Positions 1-7,246 are shown, counted from the first letter of the stretch. The stretch: 12,677 bases of DNA from Paraktedonobacter sp034437695 (GCA_034437695.1 DAOTTJ010000201.1:1-12677), one strand, 5' to 3'. A program made the numbers and translations. Notes: generated by a model from the letters alone, not told the origin.

Positions 1-71
1 GTCATACAATCGAGCAATTACGTGGCCCTGTTTTTTCACAACCCGATCATTTTATTGATTGGGGTAAGTAG
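1..71 (+). CDS. Possible C-terminal end of a plus-strand gene cut by the window edge
   Basis: From base 3 a plus-strand frame reads HTIEQLRGPVFSQPDHFIDWGK and then TAG at 69-71 (shown here because it is the only evidence; it is too short to assign a family). The mix of charged, aromatic and small residues looks protein-like and the frame enters from the left edge without a stop. The next gene runs in the opposite direction, so this would be a convergent gene end. Another plus frame is also open here but runs antisense into the phosphatase. No function can be given. Confidence 0.3.
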   Translation, partial: HTIEQLRGPVFSQPDHFIDWGK

Positions 72-98
72 GAAAGGAGGTGTGAGAGATAGGTCTTT

Positions 99-803
99 TC
101 ACATGGGAATCTTTGCGTCGAGAGGTCTGGGTGAGACCTGGTTGGCGGCGTCGCCGGAGAGGTGGGTCGTGCAGGCCCAGGAGCGTAGATCGCCAGTGAC
201 CTCGTTGTCGCTGGTGGTCAGTTCGATCTCGGTAATCGCGCAATTGCCCATATCGCCGTAGGCCAGCGAGGAGGCATTGGGGCAGAAGGCGCGAACTATT
301 GCTGAAAGGAGGCCGCCATGCGAAGAGATCAGGATGCGCTGATGGTCGCGTCCGTGTGTGGCGGCGAGCAGACCGCGACGTGAACGATCGAGCAGCTCCA
401 GATAGTTTTCGCCGCCGGGAAAAGTCAGCGTGTGATTGCCTTTGATCCAGGAGCGAATAGTCTCGTCGTGGATCTGCCAGTTTTTTAACAGGATATCTGC
501 GGGAGGCGAGGCTATTTCGAGGTCGCCGATATTGACCTCGCGGAACTCCTCCAGCAGTCCGACCGAGAGATTATGCGAGCGAGCGATATATTCTGCTGTC
601 TCGCGGGCGCGTTTGAGCGGCGAGGAGTAGACGGCATCCAGGGGGATATCCTGGAAGAAGAGCGCGGTCTGGCGGGCCTGCTCCTCACCTTTGGGATGGG
701 TGAGCGAGTAATCGACGTGTTTATAAGAGAACTCTTTAGTAATATTGGCGGTATTTTCCCCGTGACGTACCAGGTAGACGGTGTTGGTGGTTGTAGTGCT
801 CAT
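99..803 (-). CDS. Histidine phosphatase family protein (phosphoglycerate mutase-like)
   Basis: This is a cytoplasmic 234-residue protein of the histidine phosphatase (branch 1) superfamily, which removes phosphate from small molecules or proteins through a phosphohistidine intermediate. The sequence shows the start motif LVRHGEN (residues 11-17, with H14 as the expected phosphoacceptor and R13 beside it), SPLKRARETA (61-70, R65 as second phosphate-binding arginine), an acid in FREVNIGDLE (E89) and the second histidine in ISSHGG (H162). All catalytic residues of the fold are therefore present. Length is near the usual 200-240 residues; the last 30 or so look disordered. The start is the ATG at 803, preceded closely by AAAGGA. 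It is transcribed toward the left edge, alone, and a promoter is visible upstream. The physiological substrate cannot be read from the sequence: cobalamin, sugar-phosphate and broad-specificity phosphatases share these motifs. Confidence 0.9.
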   Translation of the reverse strand: MSTTTTNTVYLVRHGENTANITKEFSYKHVDYSLTHPKGEEQARQTALFFQDIPLDAVYSSPLKRARETAEYIARSHNLSVGLLEEFREVNIGDLEIASPPADILLKNWQIHDETIRSWIKGNHTLTFPGGENYLELLDRSRRGLLAATHGRDHQRILISSHGGLLSAIVRAFCPNASSLAYGDMGNCAITEIELTTSDNEVTGDLRSWACTTHLSGDAANQVSPRPLDAKIPM

Positions 804-874
804 AAGATCCTTTCGTTGTGAACATTTCCCAGGTCAGAGCCAGGAGCAACGCTGACATCTGACTACTCAGCTCT

Positions 875-904
875 ATCGTATCCTATTTTTCTTGAGGCTG
901 GCAA
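875..904 (-). promoter_or_regulatory. Probable sigma-70-type promoter of the histidine phosphatase
   Basis: Read on the minus strand, TTGCCA (899-904) is followed after 18 bases by TACGAT (875-880). The -35 box matches five of six consensus bases and the -10 box four of six. Transcription would start near 868, giving a leader of about 65 bases that contains a six-base inverted repeat. Confidence 0.45.
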
Positions 905-974
905 GGTGAATTGGCAGCTGCTATATATAGATATGCATCTAATGTCATCAGTATCATTCTCTGTACTATAAAGT

Positions 975-1011
975 ACGAGTCGGCTTACGAAGCCGGCTCG
1001 TCCATCTTTTT
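975..1011 (+). terminator. Rho-independent-type hairpin with a T tract on the plus strand
   Basis: Bases 975-986 pair with 990-1001 (12 pairs, one of them a T-G wobble in the plus-strand RNA, three-base loop), and a run of six T follows at 1007-1012 after CCATC. The wobble would be an A-C mismatch in the opposite RNA, so the structure favours plus-strand transcripts, although the nearest gene ends (VOC, stop at 1105) are on the minus strand. It may act on both strands; on the minus strand only ACTTTATAG follows the stem. Confidence 0.5.
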
Positions 1012-1104
1012 TCTGTCTAGCTGTTCATAAATTGTATATCCATGAATCGTCACCGATTCTTTATATATTGTCCGACAGTTTTTTCATAATTGTGTCTGTC
1101 GACA

Positions 1105-1878
1105 TTATGCGGAGACGATGACGGTGATCCCGCTGGGGTCCTGGTAGGTGCCTGTTGGTAGGTCGGGACGGGCAATTTCAAAGAAATCGAGGCCGCTGAC
1201 TGCATCTGTGTGCGGGATCGCGTTTGGTCCGGTCCAGGTGTTGAGGCCGAGGTGGTGATGGTAGCCCTCCCATGAGACAAAGGAGGCCTGGTGATAGAGT
1301 GAAACCATTAAGTTCAGACCAAATGTTTGTTCATAAAAGGCGGTACTTGCCGCAAGGTCGCTGACGTTGAGGTGCATATGGCCCAGGACGGTCTCGGCGG
1401 GGAAGCCCTGAAAGCTGCCAGCCTGTGCCAGGAGTTCACGTGCTTTGAGCGGGAGGGTAGTCATCTTGAGTTCGCCGTTGGCAAATTCCCACTGTGCGCG
1501 TGGACGGTCGGCGTAGACTTCGATGCCGTTGCCTTCGGGATCGTTCAGGTAGAGCGCCTGGCTGACCAGGTGATCCGAGGCTCCATCGATGCGTGCTCCG
1601 CCCTCTTCCAGACTGTGGTGCAGAAACGCACTCAAGTCCTTTTCACGGGGTAAAAGGATGGCAAAGTGGTAGAGACCCGCCGTATGCTGGGGTCGCGGTG
1701 GCAGGGCAGGCGTGTGGCGCAGCGTCAGCAGCTCTTGCTGACCAGCCCCCAGACCGACGATGCCTTCGGCTCTCTCGTCGCGTACAATGGTGAAGCCTAA
1801 AAGTTTGTAGTAGGCAAGGCTGTTCGCCAGGTCGCGTACACGCAACCCAACCCGTTTCAGGGGCCATTGCTGATCCAT
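1105..1878 (-). CDS. Two-domain VOC superfamily protein, CatE-like ring-cleavage dioxygenase/glyoxalase
   Basis: This 257-residue cytoplasmic protein consists of two vicinal-oxygen-chelate modules. Module one runs about 5-125 (RVGLRVRDLANSLAYY near the start, DPEGNGIEVYAD at 113-124), and module two about 160-255 (GHMHLNVSDLAASTAFYE at 166-183, HHHLGLNTW at 207-215). Candidate metal ligands are H71 in LYHFAIL, E120, H167/H169 and the H207-H209 run. The layout is like Bacillus CatE-type catechol 2,3-dioxygenases, which cleave catechols with Fe(II), but substrate cannot be assigned. The usual first-strand histidine of module one is R9, and the last ligand position of module two reads DPSGITVIV with no glutamate, so one of the two pseudo-sites is probably structural. 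The ATG at 1878 has a strong AAAGGAG seven bases upstream. A LysR regulator lies just upstream on the same strand (111-base gap), consistent with co-regulation. Confidence 0.85.
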   Translation of the reverse strand: MDQQWPLKRVGLRVRDLANSLAYYKLLGFTIVRDERAEGIVGLGAGQQELLTLRHTPALPPRPQHTAGLYHFAILLPREKDLSAFLHHSLEEGGARIDGASDHLVSQALYLNDPEGNGIEVYADRPRAQWEFANGELKMTTLPLKARELLAQAGSFQGFPAETVLGHMHLNVSDLAASTAFYEQTFGLNLMVSLYHQASFVSWEGYHHHLGLNTWTGPNAIPHTDAVSGLDFFEIARPDLPTGTYQDPSGITVIVSA

Positions 1879-1989
1879 CGTTGATCTCCTTTATCCGCTT
1901 GCGCGTCTATCCATGACTTATAATAGGTAAGTAACTAAATAATATCTACCAGTTAAAACAGGCGGATGCAATAAACTATTCCATGTGCG

Positions 1990-2907
1990 TTAAGGGCTGG
2001 GGATCTTTGCGACACGGGGTGTGCTAGTGAGCAGGTTAATAAACTGTCTGGCGGCTGGCGAGATGGGGCCGGAGGCGCGATAGACCAGCGCGAAGATAAA
2101 CTGCTCGCTGAGGTCTTGGAGGGGGACAAGCGCGAGTTTATCCAGCACGGGCGGCTCGCCGAGCAGTGCGGTGGGCAGGAGTGTGATGCCGCAGCCCTGT
2201 CTGACTAGCTCTTGCAGACCGGCCATCGAGTCGATCTCGATGGTGGGCTGACAGTGCAGGCCGTGCTGGGTTAGTGTCTGATCGATGATGCGCCGCAGAC
2301 GCGAGGTTGGATGTGGGAGGATGAGTGGCTCGGTGAGCAGTTGGGTGAGTGCCAGACCCGCTCTATGCTCGTTGAGCAATGGATGTGTCTCTGAGAGGAG
2401 CACGTGGAGTGGTTGGCGAAAGAGTTCTTGCACGACCAGGATTTCGCGCTGGACCGTGGTGGGATGGAAGATCAGACCGAGGTCGATCTCGGCCTGTTCG
2501 ACCATGTTCATGACCTCGTCTGTGCGGCTGACGCGTATGCTCAGGCGGATGCGCGGGTGGAGCTGTCGAAACATGTGGATATAGCTGGCGAGAAAGGCCG
2601 TGGCCAGTGGTTCGATGCAGCCGAGCAGCACGGTACCTTCCTGAGCGTCGAGGATGCCCGCCATCGCCTGTTGTCCCTGCTGTAGGCGTTCGAGGGCCTG
2701 GCGGGCGTAGAGGGCAAATTCTTTGCCGGCCAGCGTCAGAATCACGCGCTGTCGCGTGCGTTGAAAGAGTTCAAGACCCAGCTCGGACTCCAGGGCTGCG
2801 ATCTGGCGGCTGAGGGCGGGTTGAGCCACAAAACAGAGTTCGGCAGCTTTGCGGAAGTTCTGTGTTTGAGCTGCTGCGAGAAAATAAGTGAGTTGCCTGA
2901 GTTCCAT
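1990..2907 (-). CDS. LysR-family transcriptional regulator
   Basis: The product has 305 residues, standard for the family. An N-terminal winged helix-turn-helix spans about residues 1-60, with the typical pattern MELRQLTYFLAAAQTQNF, then QPALSRQIAALESELGLELF at 29-48. A linker helix (about 60-88) and a periplasmic-binding-protein-like effector domain (about 90-295, with GCIEPLA, IDLGLIF and QGCGITLLP patterns) follow. Such proteins bind DNA as tetramers and switch a neighbouring operon in response to a small ligand; the CatM/BenM/CynR-like pattern is often tied to small organic metabolites, but the ligand here is unknown. The start at 2907 matches the family start MELRQL; the upstream ribosome-binding sequence is weak. 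Unlike many LysR systems the putative target (VOC gene) is downstream in the same direction rather than divergent. The 111-base gap between them holds the AT-rich stretch and GGTA-N17-TACC half-sites that could be an operator; that is inference. Confidence 0.93.
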   Translation of the reverse strand: MELRQLTYFLAAAQTQNFRKAAELCFVAQPALSRQIAALESELGLELFQRTRQRVILTLAGKEFALYARQALERLQQGQQAMAGILDAQEGTVLLGCIEPLATAFLASYIHMFRQLHPRIRLSIRVSRTDEVMNMVEQAEIDLGLIFHPTTVQREILVVQELFRQPLHVLLSETHPLLNEHRAGLALTQLLTEPLILPHPTSRLRRIIDQTLTQHGLHCQPTIEIDSMAGLQELVRQGCGITLLPTALLGEPPVLDKLALVPLQDLSEQFIFALVYRASGPISPAARQFINLLTSTPRVAKIPSP

Positions 2908-3100
2908 ATGCTCAACTTGCTTTCCTGGACGCGTTGTCTGCGCTTTGCCCGGTGGTTCCGCGTGGGGAAGGAGAGCGGATTATCTGGCAAGTTGCAGGAA
3001 AAATCGCCTCTAACGGGAGATAGCTGCGCAATTTTTCATCATCCTCTCATCTAGGTTCGTTATACTAAGGCTACACCTGTACATCCGAGGAAACGGTGAG

Positions 3101-3132
3101 ATCAGCCAGCACTGCTGGCTGATTTTATTTTT
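3101..3132 (+). terminator. Strong hairpin with T-rich tail (plus-strand terminator shape) at the 3' end of the histidine kinase gene
   Basis: ATCAGCCAG (3101-3109) pairs perfectly with CTGGCTGAT (3115-3123) around a CACTG loop, and TTTTATTTTT follows at 3123-3132 on the plus strand. It begins one base after the kinase stop codon (minus strand, TAA at 3125-3127). On the minus strand the stem is followed by CTCACCGTTTCC, without a U run, so the intrinsic-terminator form reads plus. It would block antisense transcription into the kinase gene and may also end or stabilise the kinase mRNA. A TATACT hexamer lies at 3061-3066 upstream on the plus strand. Confidence 0.55.
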
Positions 3133-4612
3133 GGCGCGGGAGATATGAGCGCTCGGATCGATAGAGGGGGAGTGTGACGATAAAGGTTGTCCCCTGACCG
3201 AGCTGGCTTTCGACGGCGATTGTCCCTTTGTGGGCATTGACTAGCCATTCGACTATCGAGAGTCCCAAACCATTGTGACTGCCCTCATTGTGGGTGCGAG
3301 CTGGGTCCACGCGGTAGAAGCGTTCAAAAACGTGCGCGAGCTGGTCGGCTGGGATGCCAATGCCTGTATCGCGTACAGTCAGGCGGGCCGAGGTCTGCCT
3401 GTTTTCAACGCAGACGGTGATCTGGCCGCCGGTCTCTGTATACTGGATAGCGTTGTCGAGCAGGTTCATGATGACCTGGATCAAGCGAGCTTCATCGCCG
3501 TAGACGACCACCGGTTCGCTTGTGTTTATGTGCAAAGTGATGTCGCGCTCAAGGGCCAGCGGCTCGGCATTGGCGACCACGGCCTCGGCGACGACGTGCA
3601 GTGGGACCTTCTCCATCTCGAAGCGCGTCTTCTCTTCATCGCCGCGAGCCAGCGCCAGGAGGTCGCTGATCAGATGGCCCAGGCGCACAGACTCGTCGTT
3701 AATGGCTCGCAGGATGTGGACATACTCTTCCTGTTCGCACGGCTGTTGCAGAGCGAGGTCGGTCTTGCTGCGAATAACCGTTACAGGGGTACGGAGTTCG
3801 TGCGAGGCATCGGAGATAAAGCGTCGTTGGCGATTCAGCGTGATCTCCAGGCTGGCGAGCATATCGTTGAGCGTGGTAGCCAGCGCGTAGACCTCGTCGG
3901 TCGCCTGTGGTATGGGGACGCGTTGTTGGAGATTGCCTGCCTTGATGGTACGCGAGACCTCGATCAACTGGCGAATCGGCGCGAAGGCGCGTTTGGCCAG
4001 CCAGTAACTGCCCAGTGCGCCCAGCAAGAGGCCAGCAGTGATGCCAATCAATAGCTGCGTCGTCACATTTTGTAGGATATTTTGCAGCAAAACCAGCGAT
4101 TGACCGACCTGAATAATGCCAAAAACCTGACCATCGTCGGCTACGGTGCGACTGTAGACGCGAACGAGCTGTCCATTCGTCGCAGTGACATCTCCCTGCC
4201 AGGGCGTTCCCTGCTGTGGTTGCAGAATACTTGCGCTTGGTACATCCAATTCCTGAAATGCCGGTGAACTATGCAAAACGTGACCGTGCAGATCCAGCAG
4301 GCGGACCAGCGTGTCAAAGTTCACATCGGCGCGTGATGTTGGGTGGTTGTCTTTTGTATCAAAACCGGGCAGCTCACGCGCAGCGCCTTCCAGCACGACC
4401 TGGCCTTGCAGGTAGCGAATATCGCCAGTAATCTGTTGGGCGCGTAGTTGCAGGGCTGTATCCAGGCTGGTATTGAGCGAATCTTGCAGGCGGATATAGA
4501 GGATGCCGCCGCCGAGGAGCAGGATCAGAGCAAAGATAGCCGTATACCAGATAGTTAATTGCAGGCGGATACCCAGGGCAAAGTGCGGGCGAAATGAAGG
4601 CTGTCTATTCAT
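3125..4612 (-). CDS. HAMP-domain sensor histidine kinase, partner of the adjacent OmpR-type regulator
   Basis: I place the start at ATG 4612, not at the longer frame start, because AGGAGG lies at 4620-4625 (seven-base spacing) and this ATG overlaps the regulator stop by one base (TGATG). The 495-residue protein has a first membrane helix (about 18-40), an extracytoplasmic sensor region (41-185), a second membrane helix (186-206), HAMP (about 205-258), a dimerisation/phosphotransfer domain with HELRTP (H271 is the phosphoacceptor), and an ATPase domain with N box MNLLDNA (382-388), G1 DTGIGI (415-420), F box FERFYR (429-434) and G2 NGLGLS (447-452). All kinase motifs are intact; the G2 box is preceded by GSHN rather than the common GGT/GGS. 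The stimulus is unknown. The hairpin at 3101-3123 abuts the stop codon. Confidence 0.95.
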   Translation of the reverse strand: MNRQPSFRPHFALGIRLQLTIWYTAIFALILLLGGGILYIRLQDSLNTSLDTALQLRAQQITGDIRYLQGQVVLEGAARELPGFDTKDNHPTSRADVNFDTLVRLLDLHGHVLHSSPAFQELDVPSASILQPQQGTPWQGDVTATNGQLVRVYSRTVADDGQVFGIIQVGQSLVLLQNILQNVTTQLLIGITAGLLLGALGSYWLAKRAFAPIRQLIEVSRTIKAGNLQQRVPIPQATDEVYALATTLNDMLASLEITLNRQRRFISDASHELRTPVTVIRSKTDLALQQPCEQEEYVHILRAINDESVRLGHLISDLLALARGDEEKTRFEMEKVPLHVVAEAVVANAEPLALERDITLHINTSEPVVVYGDEARLIQVIMNLLDNAIQYTETGGQITVCVENRQTSARLTVRDTGIGIPADQLAHVFERFYRVDPARTHNEGSHNGLGLSIVEWLVNAHKGTIAVESQLGQGTTFIVTLPLYRSERSYLPRQK

Positions 4613-5286
4613 CAGTCGGCCTCCTTGAGCTGGTAGCCGGAGCCGCGAATCGTCTGGATCAGGTTCGTTTCGCCTTCCGCGCACAATTTATTGCGCAGGT
4701 AGCGGACATATACGTCGATGATATTGGAGAGATGTTCTGCGTCATAATCCCAGACGTGTTCGGCTATCGTGGTGCGGCTCAACACCTCGCGCGGGTGGCG
4801 GAGCAGAAAATCTAGCAGCGCATATTCTTTGTGTGAAAGCGTAACCAGGCGTTCGCCGCGTCTAGCCTCGTGAGTGCGCGTATCCAACGTCAGATCGAGG
4901 AAGCGCAGGATAGGATCTTTGGGCTGTTGATTGCGCCGCAGGAGTGCGCGTACCCTGGCTTCTAGCTCTGTGAAGGCAAAGGGCTTGACTAGATAATCGT
5001 CGGCTCCCTGGTCCAGGCCATTGACGCGCTCCTCGACCTCGCTCAAGGCGCTGAGAAAGATGATCGGCGTTACGATATTCTGTGTGCGGAGTTGACGGCA
5101 GATCTCCAGACCACTCATGCCAGGCAGGCGAATATCCAGAATGATCAGATCATAGATCACTTCCAGGCCCAGTTCAAAGGCATCGTCGCCATTTGCGGCC
5201 AGATCGACCGCGTAGTGACAGCGTTCAAGACCCTTTTTGATGTCTGCTCCCAGCAGTGGATGATCTTCAGCGATAAGAATGCGCAT
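4612..5286 (-). CDS. OmpR/PhoB-family response regulator
   Basis: The likely product starts MRILIAEDHPLL at ATG 5286 (224 residues); the open frame continues further upstream but those residues are not regulator-like. A second in-frame ATG at 5319 (sequence MSKSQSWNIPI before MRILI) is possible. Neither start has a strong ribosome-binding site. The receiver domain (1-115) has acidic E7/D8, phosphoacceptor D51 in LDIRLPG, S79 in FLSA and K101 in LVKPF. The C-terminal winged helix (about 127-222) has the canonical LSHKEYALLDFLLRHP, VWDYDAEHLSNIIDVYVRYLRNKL and IRGSGYQL patterns. It is phosphorylated by the downstream kinase, with which it forms an operon (one-base overlap), and then binds direct repeats in target promoters. 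Targets cannot be inferred. An extended -10 promoter lies just upstream. Confidence 0.95.
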   Translation of the reverse strand: MRILIAEDHPLLGADIKKGLERCHYAVDLAANGDDAFELGLEVIYDLIILDIRLPGMSGLEICRQLRTQNIVTPIIFLSALSEVEERVNGLDQGADDYLVKPFAFTELEARVRALLRRNQQPKDPILRFLDLTLDTRTHEARRGERLVTLSHKEYALLDFLLRHPREVLSRTTIAEHVWDYDAEHLSNIIDVYVRYLRNKLCAEGETNLIQTIRGSGYQLKEAD

Positions 5287-5340
5287 AATAGGTATATTCC
5301 AGCTTTGTGATTTGCTCATTTTCCCAATCAGATCGGCTAT

Positions 5341-5349
5341 ATTATAGCA
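5341..5349 (-). promoter_or_regulatory. Extended -10 promoter element of the regulator-kinase operon
   Basis: On the minus strand the sequence is TGCTATAAT, a perfect extended -10 (TGn plus TATAAT). No good -35 is visible, as is common with extended -10 promoters. Transcription would begin near 5334, about 48 bases before the preferred start codon at 5286. The box lies inside an inverted repeat, CTATAT (5337-5342) and ATATAG (5349-5354), that could be a regulator site. Confidence 0.5.
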
Positions 5350-5529
5350 TATAGTAGTTGTGGGATCGCTGATTGAAGCGCCATGTCTGGTCCCTTGCAC
5401 ATCTACTCGCGCCAGACGAGGCGCGGCAGGCGGGCAATTGACCCGTCTACCGTGCCTCACCCAAAACTCCTACGGTTGAGCAACCGAAAAAGCAGGCATA
5501 CTACTTGCGACTCTGTCGTGTCGCGGACC

Positions 5530-6105
5530 CTATCCCTGCTGGCGGATCAACGGGATCTGCAAATTGGTTGGCCGGTTTTCGGGTTTGTCGAAAGCACGCC
5601 CGTCGACGTTTTTGCTTCCGTTAAAAAGCATTGTGTTGTAGATGTAGATGAGGTCGTAGTCGACATACGTCTGGCCTTCCACAAGACTGAACAGAGGGAA
5701 GGTCTTGCCTCTGACATCTTGTGTGACATTGACCTCCCACGTGTTGAGGCCATGCACTGGAAAGGCGTTAGCGGCTTTGGCGAAGCCTGGATGTAGTGGA
5801 GTCACCTCGTATGCCTCGTCTGCAATATAGTCGAGCTTGTACGCGCCCACGGCGATCGGATGCTCGCCCTGCCAGGCGTTATGCCCTTTAATCACAATTT
5901 TCACCAGCGGCACCTTGCCATTGGCATCGGCATAATTCATCACAGTGCAGGCAAAGCGGTCGTTGGGGGCATACGTGAATATTCTTGAGCAATAAAACGG
6001 CTGGATCTCTCCGGTGGCTGATTTATTGGTGCTTGGACGCAGCTCGGTAGTGATGCTTACCCACTGGCCGCCTTGCATCGCCTGTTTGGTTTGTTCGGGT
6101 GTCAT
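5530..6105 (-). CDS. Conserved-looking protein of unknown function, 191 residues
   Basis: I do not recognise a named family. The start MTPEQTKQAMQGGQWVSITT is supported by GGAG at 6114-6117, eight bases before the ATG. There is no signal peptide or membrane helix, so it is probably cytoplasmic. The sequence alternates hydrophobic and polar residues in many short strands (FYCSRIFTYAP, FACTVMNYA, LVKIVIKG, YVDYDLIYIYNTMLFNG), suggesting a mostly beta protein, perhaps a calycin/lipocalin-like barrel. This is inference from pattern only. Distinctive stretches that could serve as family signatures are ADEAYEVTPLHPGF, GKTFPLFSLVEGQ and ENRPTNLQIPL near the C terminus. It lies 132 bases downstream of the ECF-like sigma factor on the same strand, so it may be co-transcribed or be a direct target of that factor. 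No clear U-tract terminator follows. Confidence 0.75.
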   Translation of the reverse strand: MTPEQTKQAMQGGQWVSITTELRPSTNKSATGEIQPFYCSRIFTYAPNDRFACTVMNYADANGKVPLVKIVIKGHNAWQGEHPIAVGAYKLDYIADEAYEVTPLHPGFAKAANAFPVHGLNTWEVNVTQDVRGKTFPLFSLVEGQTYVDYDLIYIYNTMLFNGSKNVDGRAFDKPENRPTNLQIPLIRQQG

Positions 6106-6237
6106 TGAATCTTCTCCATTTCTTATAGCACATCTTGTCTCTTTTTAGCGTATATGTGTGCGTCTTGCTGAACGCCCGTGAGAGTAGTGCTTATAGAATG
6201 AGACTCGGCGGGTAAGCATTTGTGACCAGTTTTTGTT

Positions 6238-7113
6238 CTATGCGTCCAGGATGCGAAAGGTGTCGCTTGCCAGAAGGTTTTTGATGGCCAGAACCAGGTG
6301 CTTGGGAGCGGCGAACGCTGGCTGACTCTGGAAGATAGCCGAGATGCGCTCTAACTGTCCGAGTTCGCGGGCCTGAGCGAGCAGATTTGTCGTATCTGGC
6401 TGCGACGTGCTCGCCCCAAGCGGATGTGTAGCAAACAGCCTAGTCAGACGGCGTTGCTCGGCGGAGGAACTCTGCGCAAAACGTCGCAGGCAGTTGCATT
6501 CTTCGGTCTGGCCTGCCTGACTGCACGTGGGTTCAAGAAATGTCCGTAGCCGCGCTCTGGCTCGTGAGACGCGCTTGCGAAACGCCGCTTCGCCGATCGC
6601 CAGAATCGTTGCCCCCTGGCTACTGCTCACCTCAAAGACCTCGCTCAAAATATAGGCTAGGCGGTGTTCGCGGTCGAGACAGAGCAGTATGCCGAGCGTA
6701 CAGCGAATTTGCAGATCTTTGAGCAACAGCTCTTGCTCAACCGCCTCTGGACTCGCCAGCAACGGTTGGACCGGCGCATGTTCCGCTTCGCCCGCCTCCA
6801 GTACGTCGCCAATAAAGGCGAATGAGAGTGGCGTTGTTTCAGCTCGCTGGCGGCGCGTGGTCAACAGATGGTTTTTCGCAATCTGGTAGACCCAGGTCAT
6901 AAACGCGCTTTCCTGGCGAAACTGACGCAGATGGGTGATCACCTTCAATAAGATCTCCTGCGTGGCGTCTTCGGCGTCAGCGGGGTGCCACAGCATGCGC
7001 AAGGCCAGGTTATAGATGCGGTCTTGCAGGGTGCGTACGATTGCTTCGAGGGCTTCTTCGTTTCCCTGGCGTGCCTCTGCTACCAGAGAGTCTAATCCAG
7101 GCTCGCTACTCAT
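6238..7113 (-). CDS. ECF-like sigma-70 family factor with a long cysteine-containing C-terminal extension
   Basis: The product has 291 residues, about 100 more than a minimal ECF sigma factor. Region 2 spans about 22-91: DAEDATQEILLKV (46-58) is the core-RNA-polymerase-binding part, and the -10-recognising part extends through FMTWVYQIAKNHLLTTRRQ (71-89). Region 4 spans about 132-192 with EAAFRKRVSRARARLRTFLE (175-194), the -35-recognition helix and its following arm. A tail of about 97 residues follows, opening with C197, C206 and C208 (ECNCLRR) and then an alanine/leucine/glutamine-rich, probably helical part. I recall that some ECF groups carry a CxC cluster just after region 4, which could bind zinc or sense redox; that role here is inference. 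No anti-sigma gene is adjacent, so the tail may regulate the factor in cis. The ribosome-binding sequence before ATG 7113 is weak (purine-rich GAGAAAG). Confidence 0.88.
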   Translation of the reverse strand: MSSEPGLDSLVAEARQGNEEALEAIVRTLQDRIYNLALRMLWHPADAEDATQEILLKVITHLRQFRQESAFMTWVYQIAKNHLLTTRRQRAETTPLSFAFIGDVLEAGEAEHAPVQPLLASPEAVEQELLLKDLQIRCTLGILLCLDREHRLAYILSEVFEVSSSQGATILAIGEAAFRKRVSRARARLRTFLEPTCSQAGQTEECNCLRRFAQSSSAEQRRLTRLFATHPLGASTSQPDTTNLLAQARELGQLERISAIFQSQPAFAAPKHLVLAIKNLLASDTFRILDA

Positions 7114-7181
7114 GGCTTTTTTCTTTCTCTTTTTTCTCAGGTGCTTCTCTATCTATCATCTTCTCACATTCTCTCCTGTCA

Positions 7182-7246
7182 GGGCTATGGGTTTCTTAAA
7201 AGTTTGCTTCGCTACAGGCGAAGCATCTCTGGAAAAACCTATGCCC
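7182..7246. repeat. Two-tier inverted repeat (foldback) in the sigma-factor leader
   Basis: The inner stem is perfect: TGCTTCGC (7205-7212) with GCGAAGCA (7218-7225), loop TACAG. The outer arms GGGCTATGGGTTTCTT (7182-7197) and GGAAAAACCTATGCCC (7231-7246) are imperfect inverted copies, differing by one bulge, one G-T wobble and one mismatch. On the minus strand it would sit in the 5' leader of the sigma gene, and the inner stem is followed there by AACTTTTAAG, so a weak attenuator is conceivable. Confidence 0.5.

Larger units (their letters stand above)
804..1104. other. Intergenic region between phosphatase and VOC genes
   Basis: This 301-base AT-rich gap holds the 5' leader and probable promoter of the phosphatase (minus strand). 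A GTCAGA/TCTGAC inverted repeat (833-838 with 858-863) lies in that leader. A strong hairpin lies at 975-1001, a small perfect hairpin GAATCG-TCAC-CGATTC at 1044-1059, and a CGACAG/CTGTCG inverted repeat (1073-1078 with 1096-1101) directly after the VOC stop codon. No convincing coding frame was found. Confidence 0.6.

Noticed and set aside
3275..4054. Long plus-strand open frame (259 codons) antisense to the HAMP kinase
   Set aside because: It is the mirror of a strongly supported kinase frame, has no recognisable domain and no ribosome-binding site. High GC third positions in the kinase create such shadows.
4613..4684. Extended N terminus of the HAMP kinase (24 extra residues)
   Set aside because: The AGGAGG at 4620-4625 and the TGATG overlap with the regulator stop point to the ATG at 4612; the extra residues overlap the regulator's DNA-binding domain in another frame.
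5404..5425. CGCGCC/GGCGCG inverted repeat between the regulator operon and the 191-residue gene, considered as a terminator
   Set aside because: No T run follows on either strand; the nearby CGGTTG/CAACCG hairpin at 5472-5485 also lacks a correctly placed T run.
5287..5460. Extended N terminus of the OmpR-type regulator
   Set aside because: The added residues precede the canonical MRILIAEDHP start, are not family-like, and extend upstream of the probable promoter.
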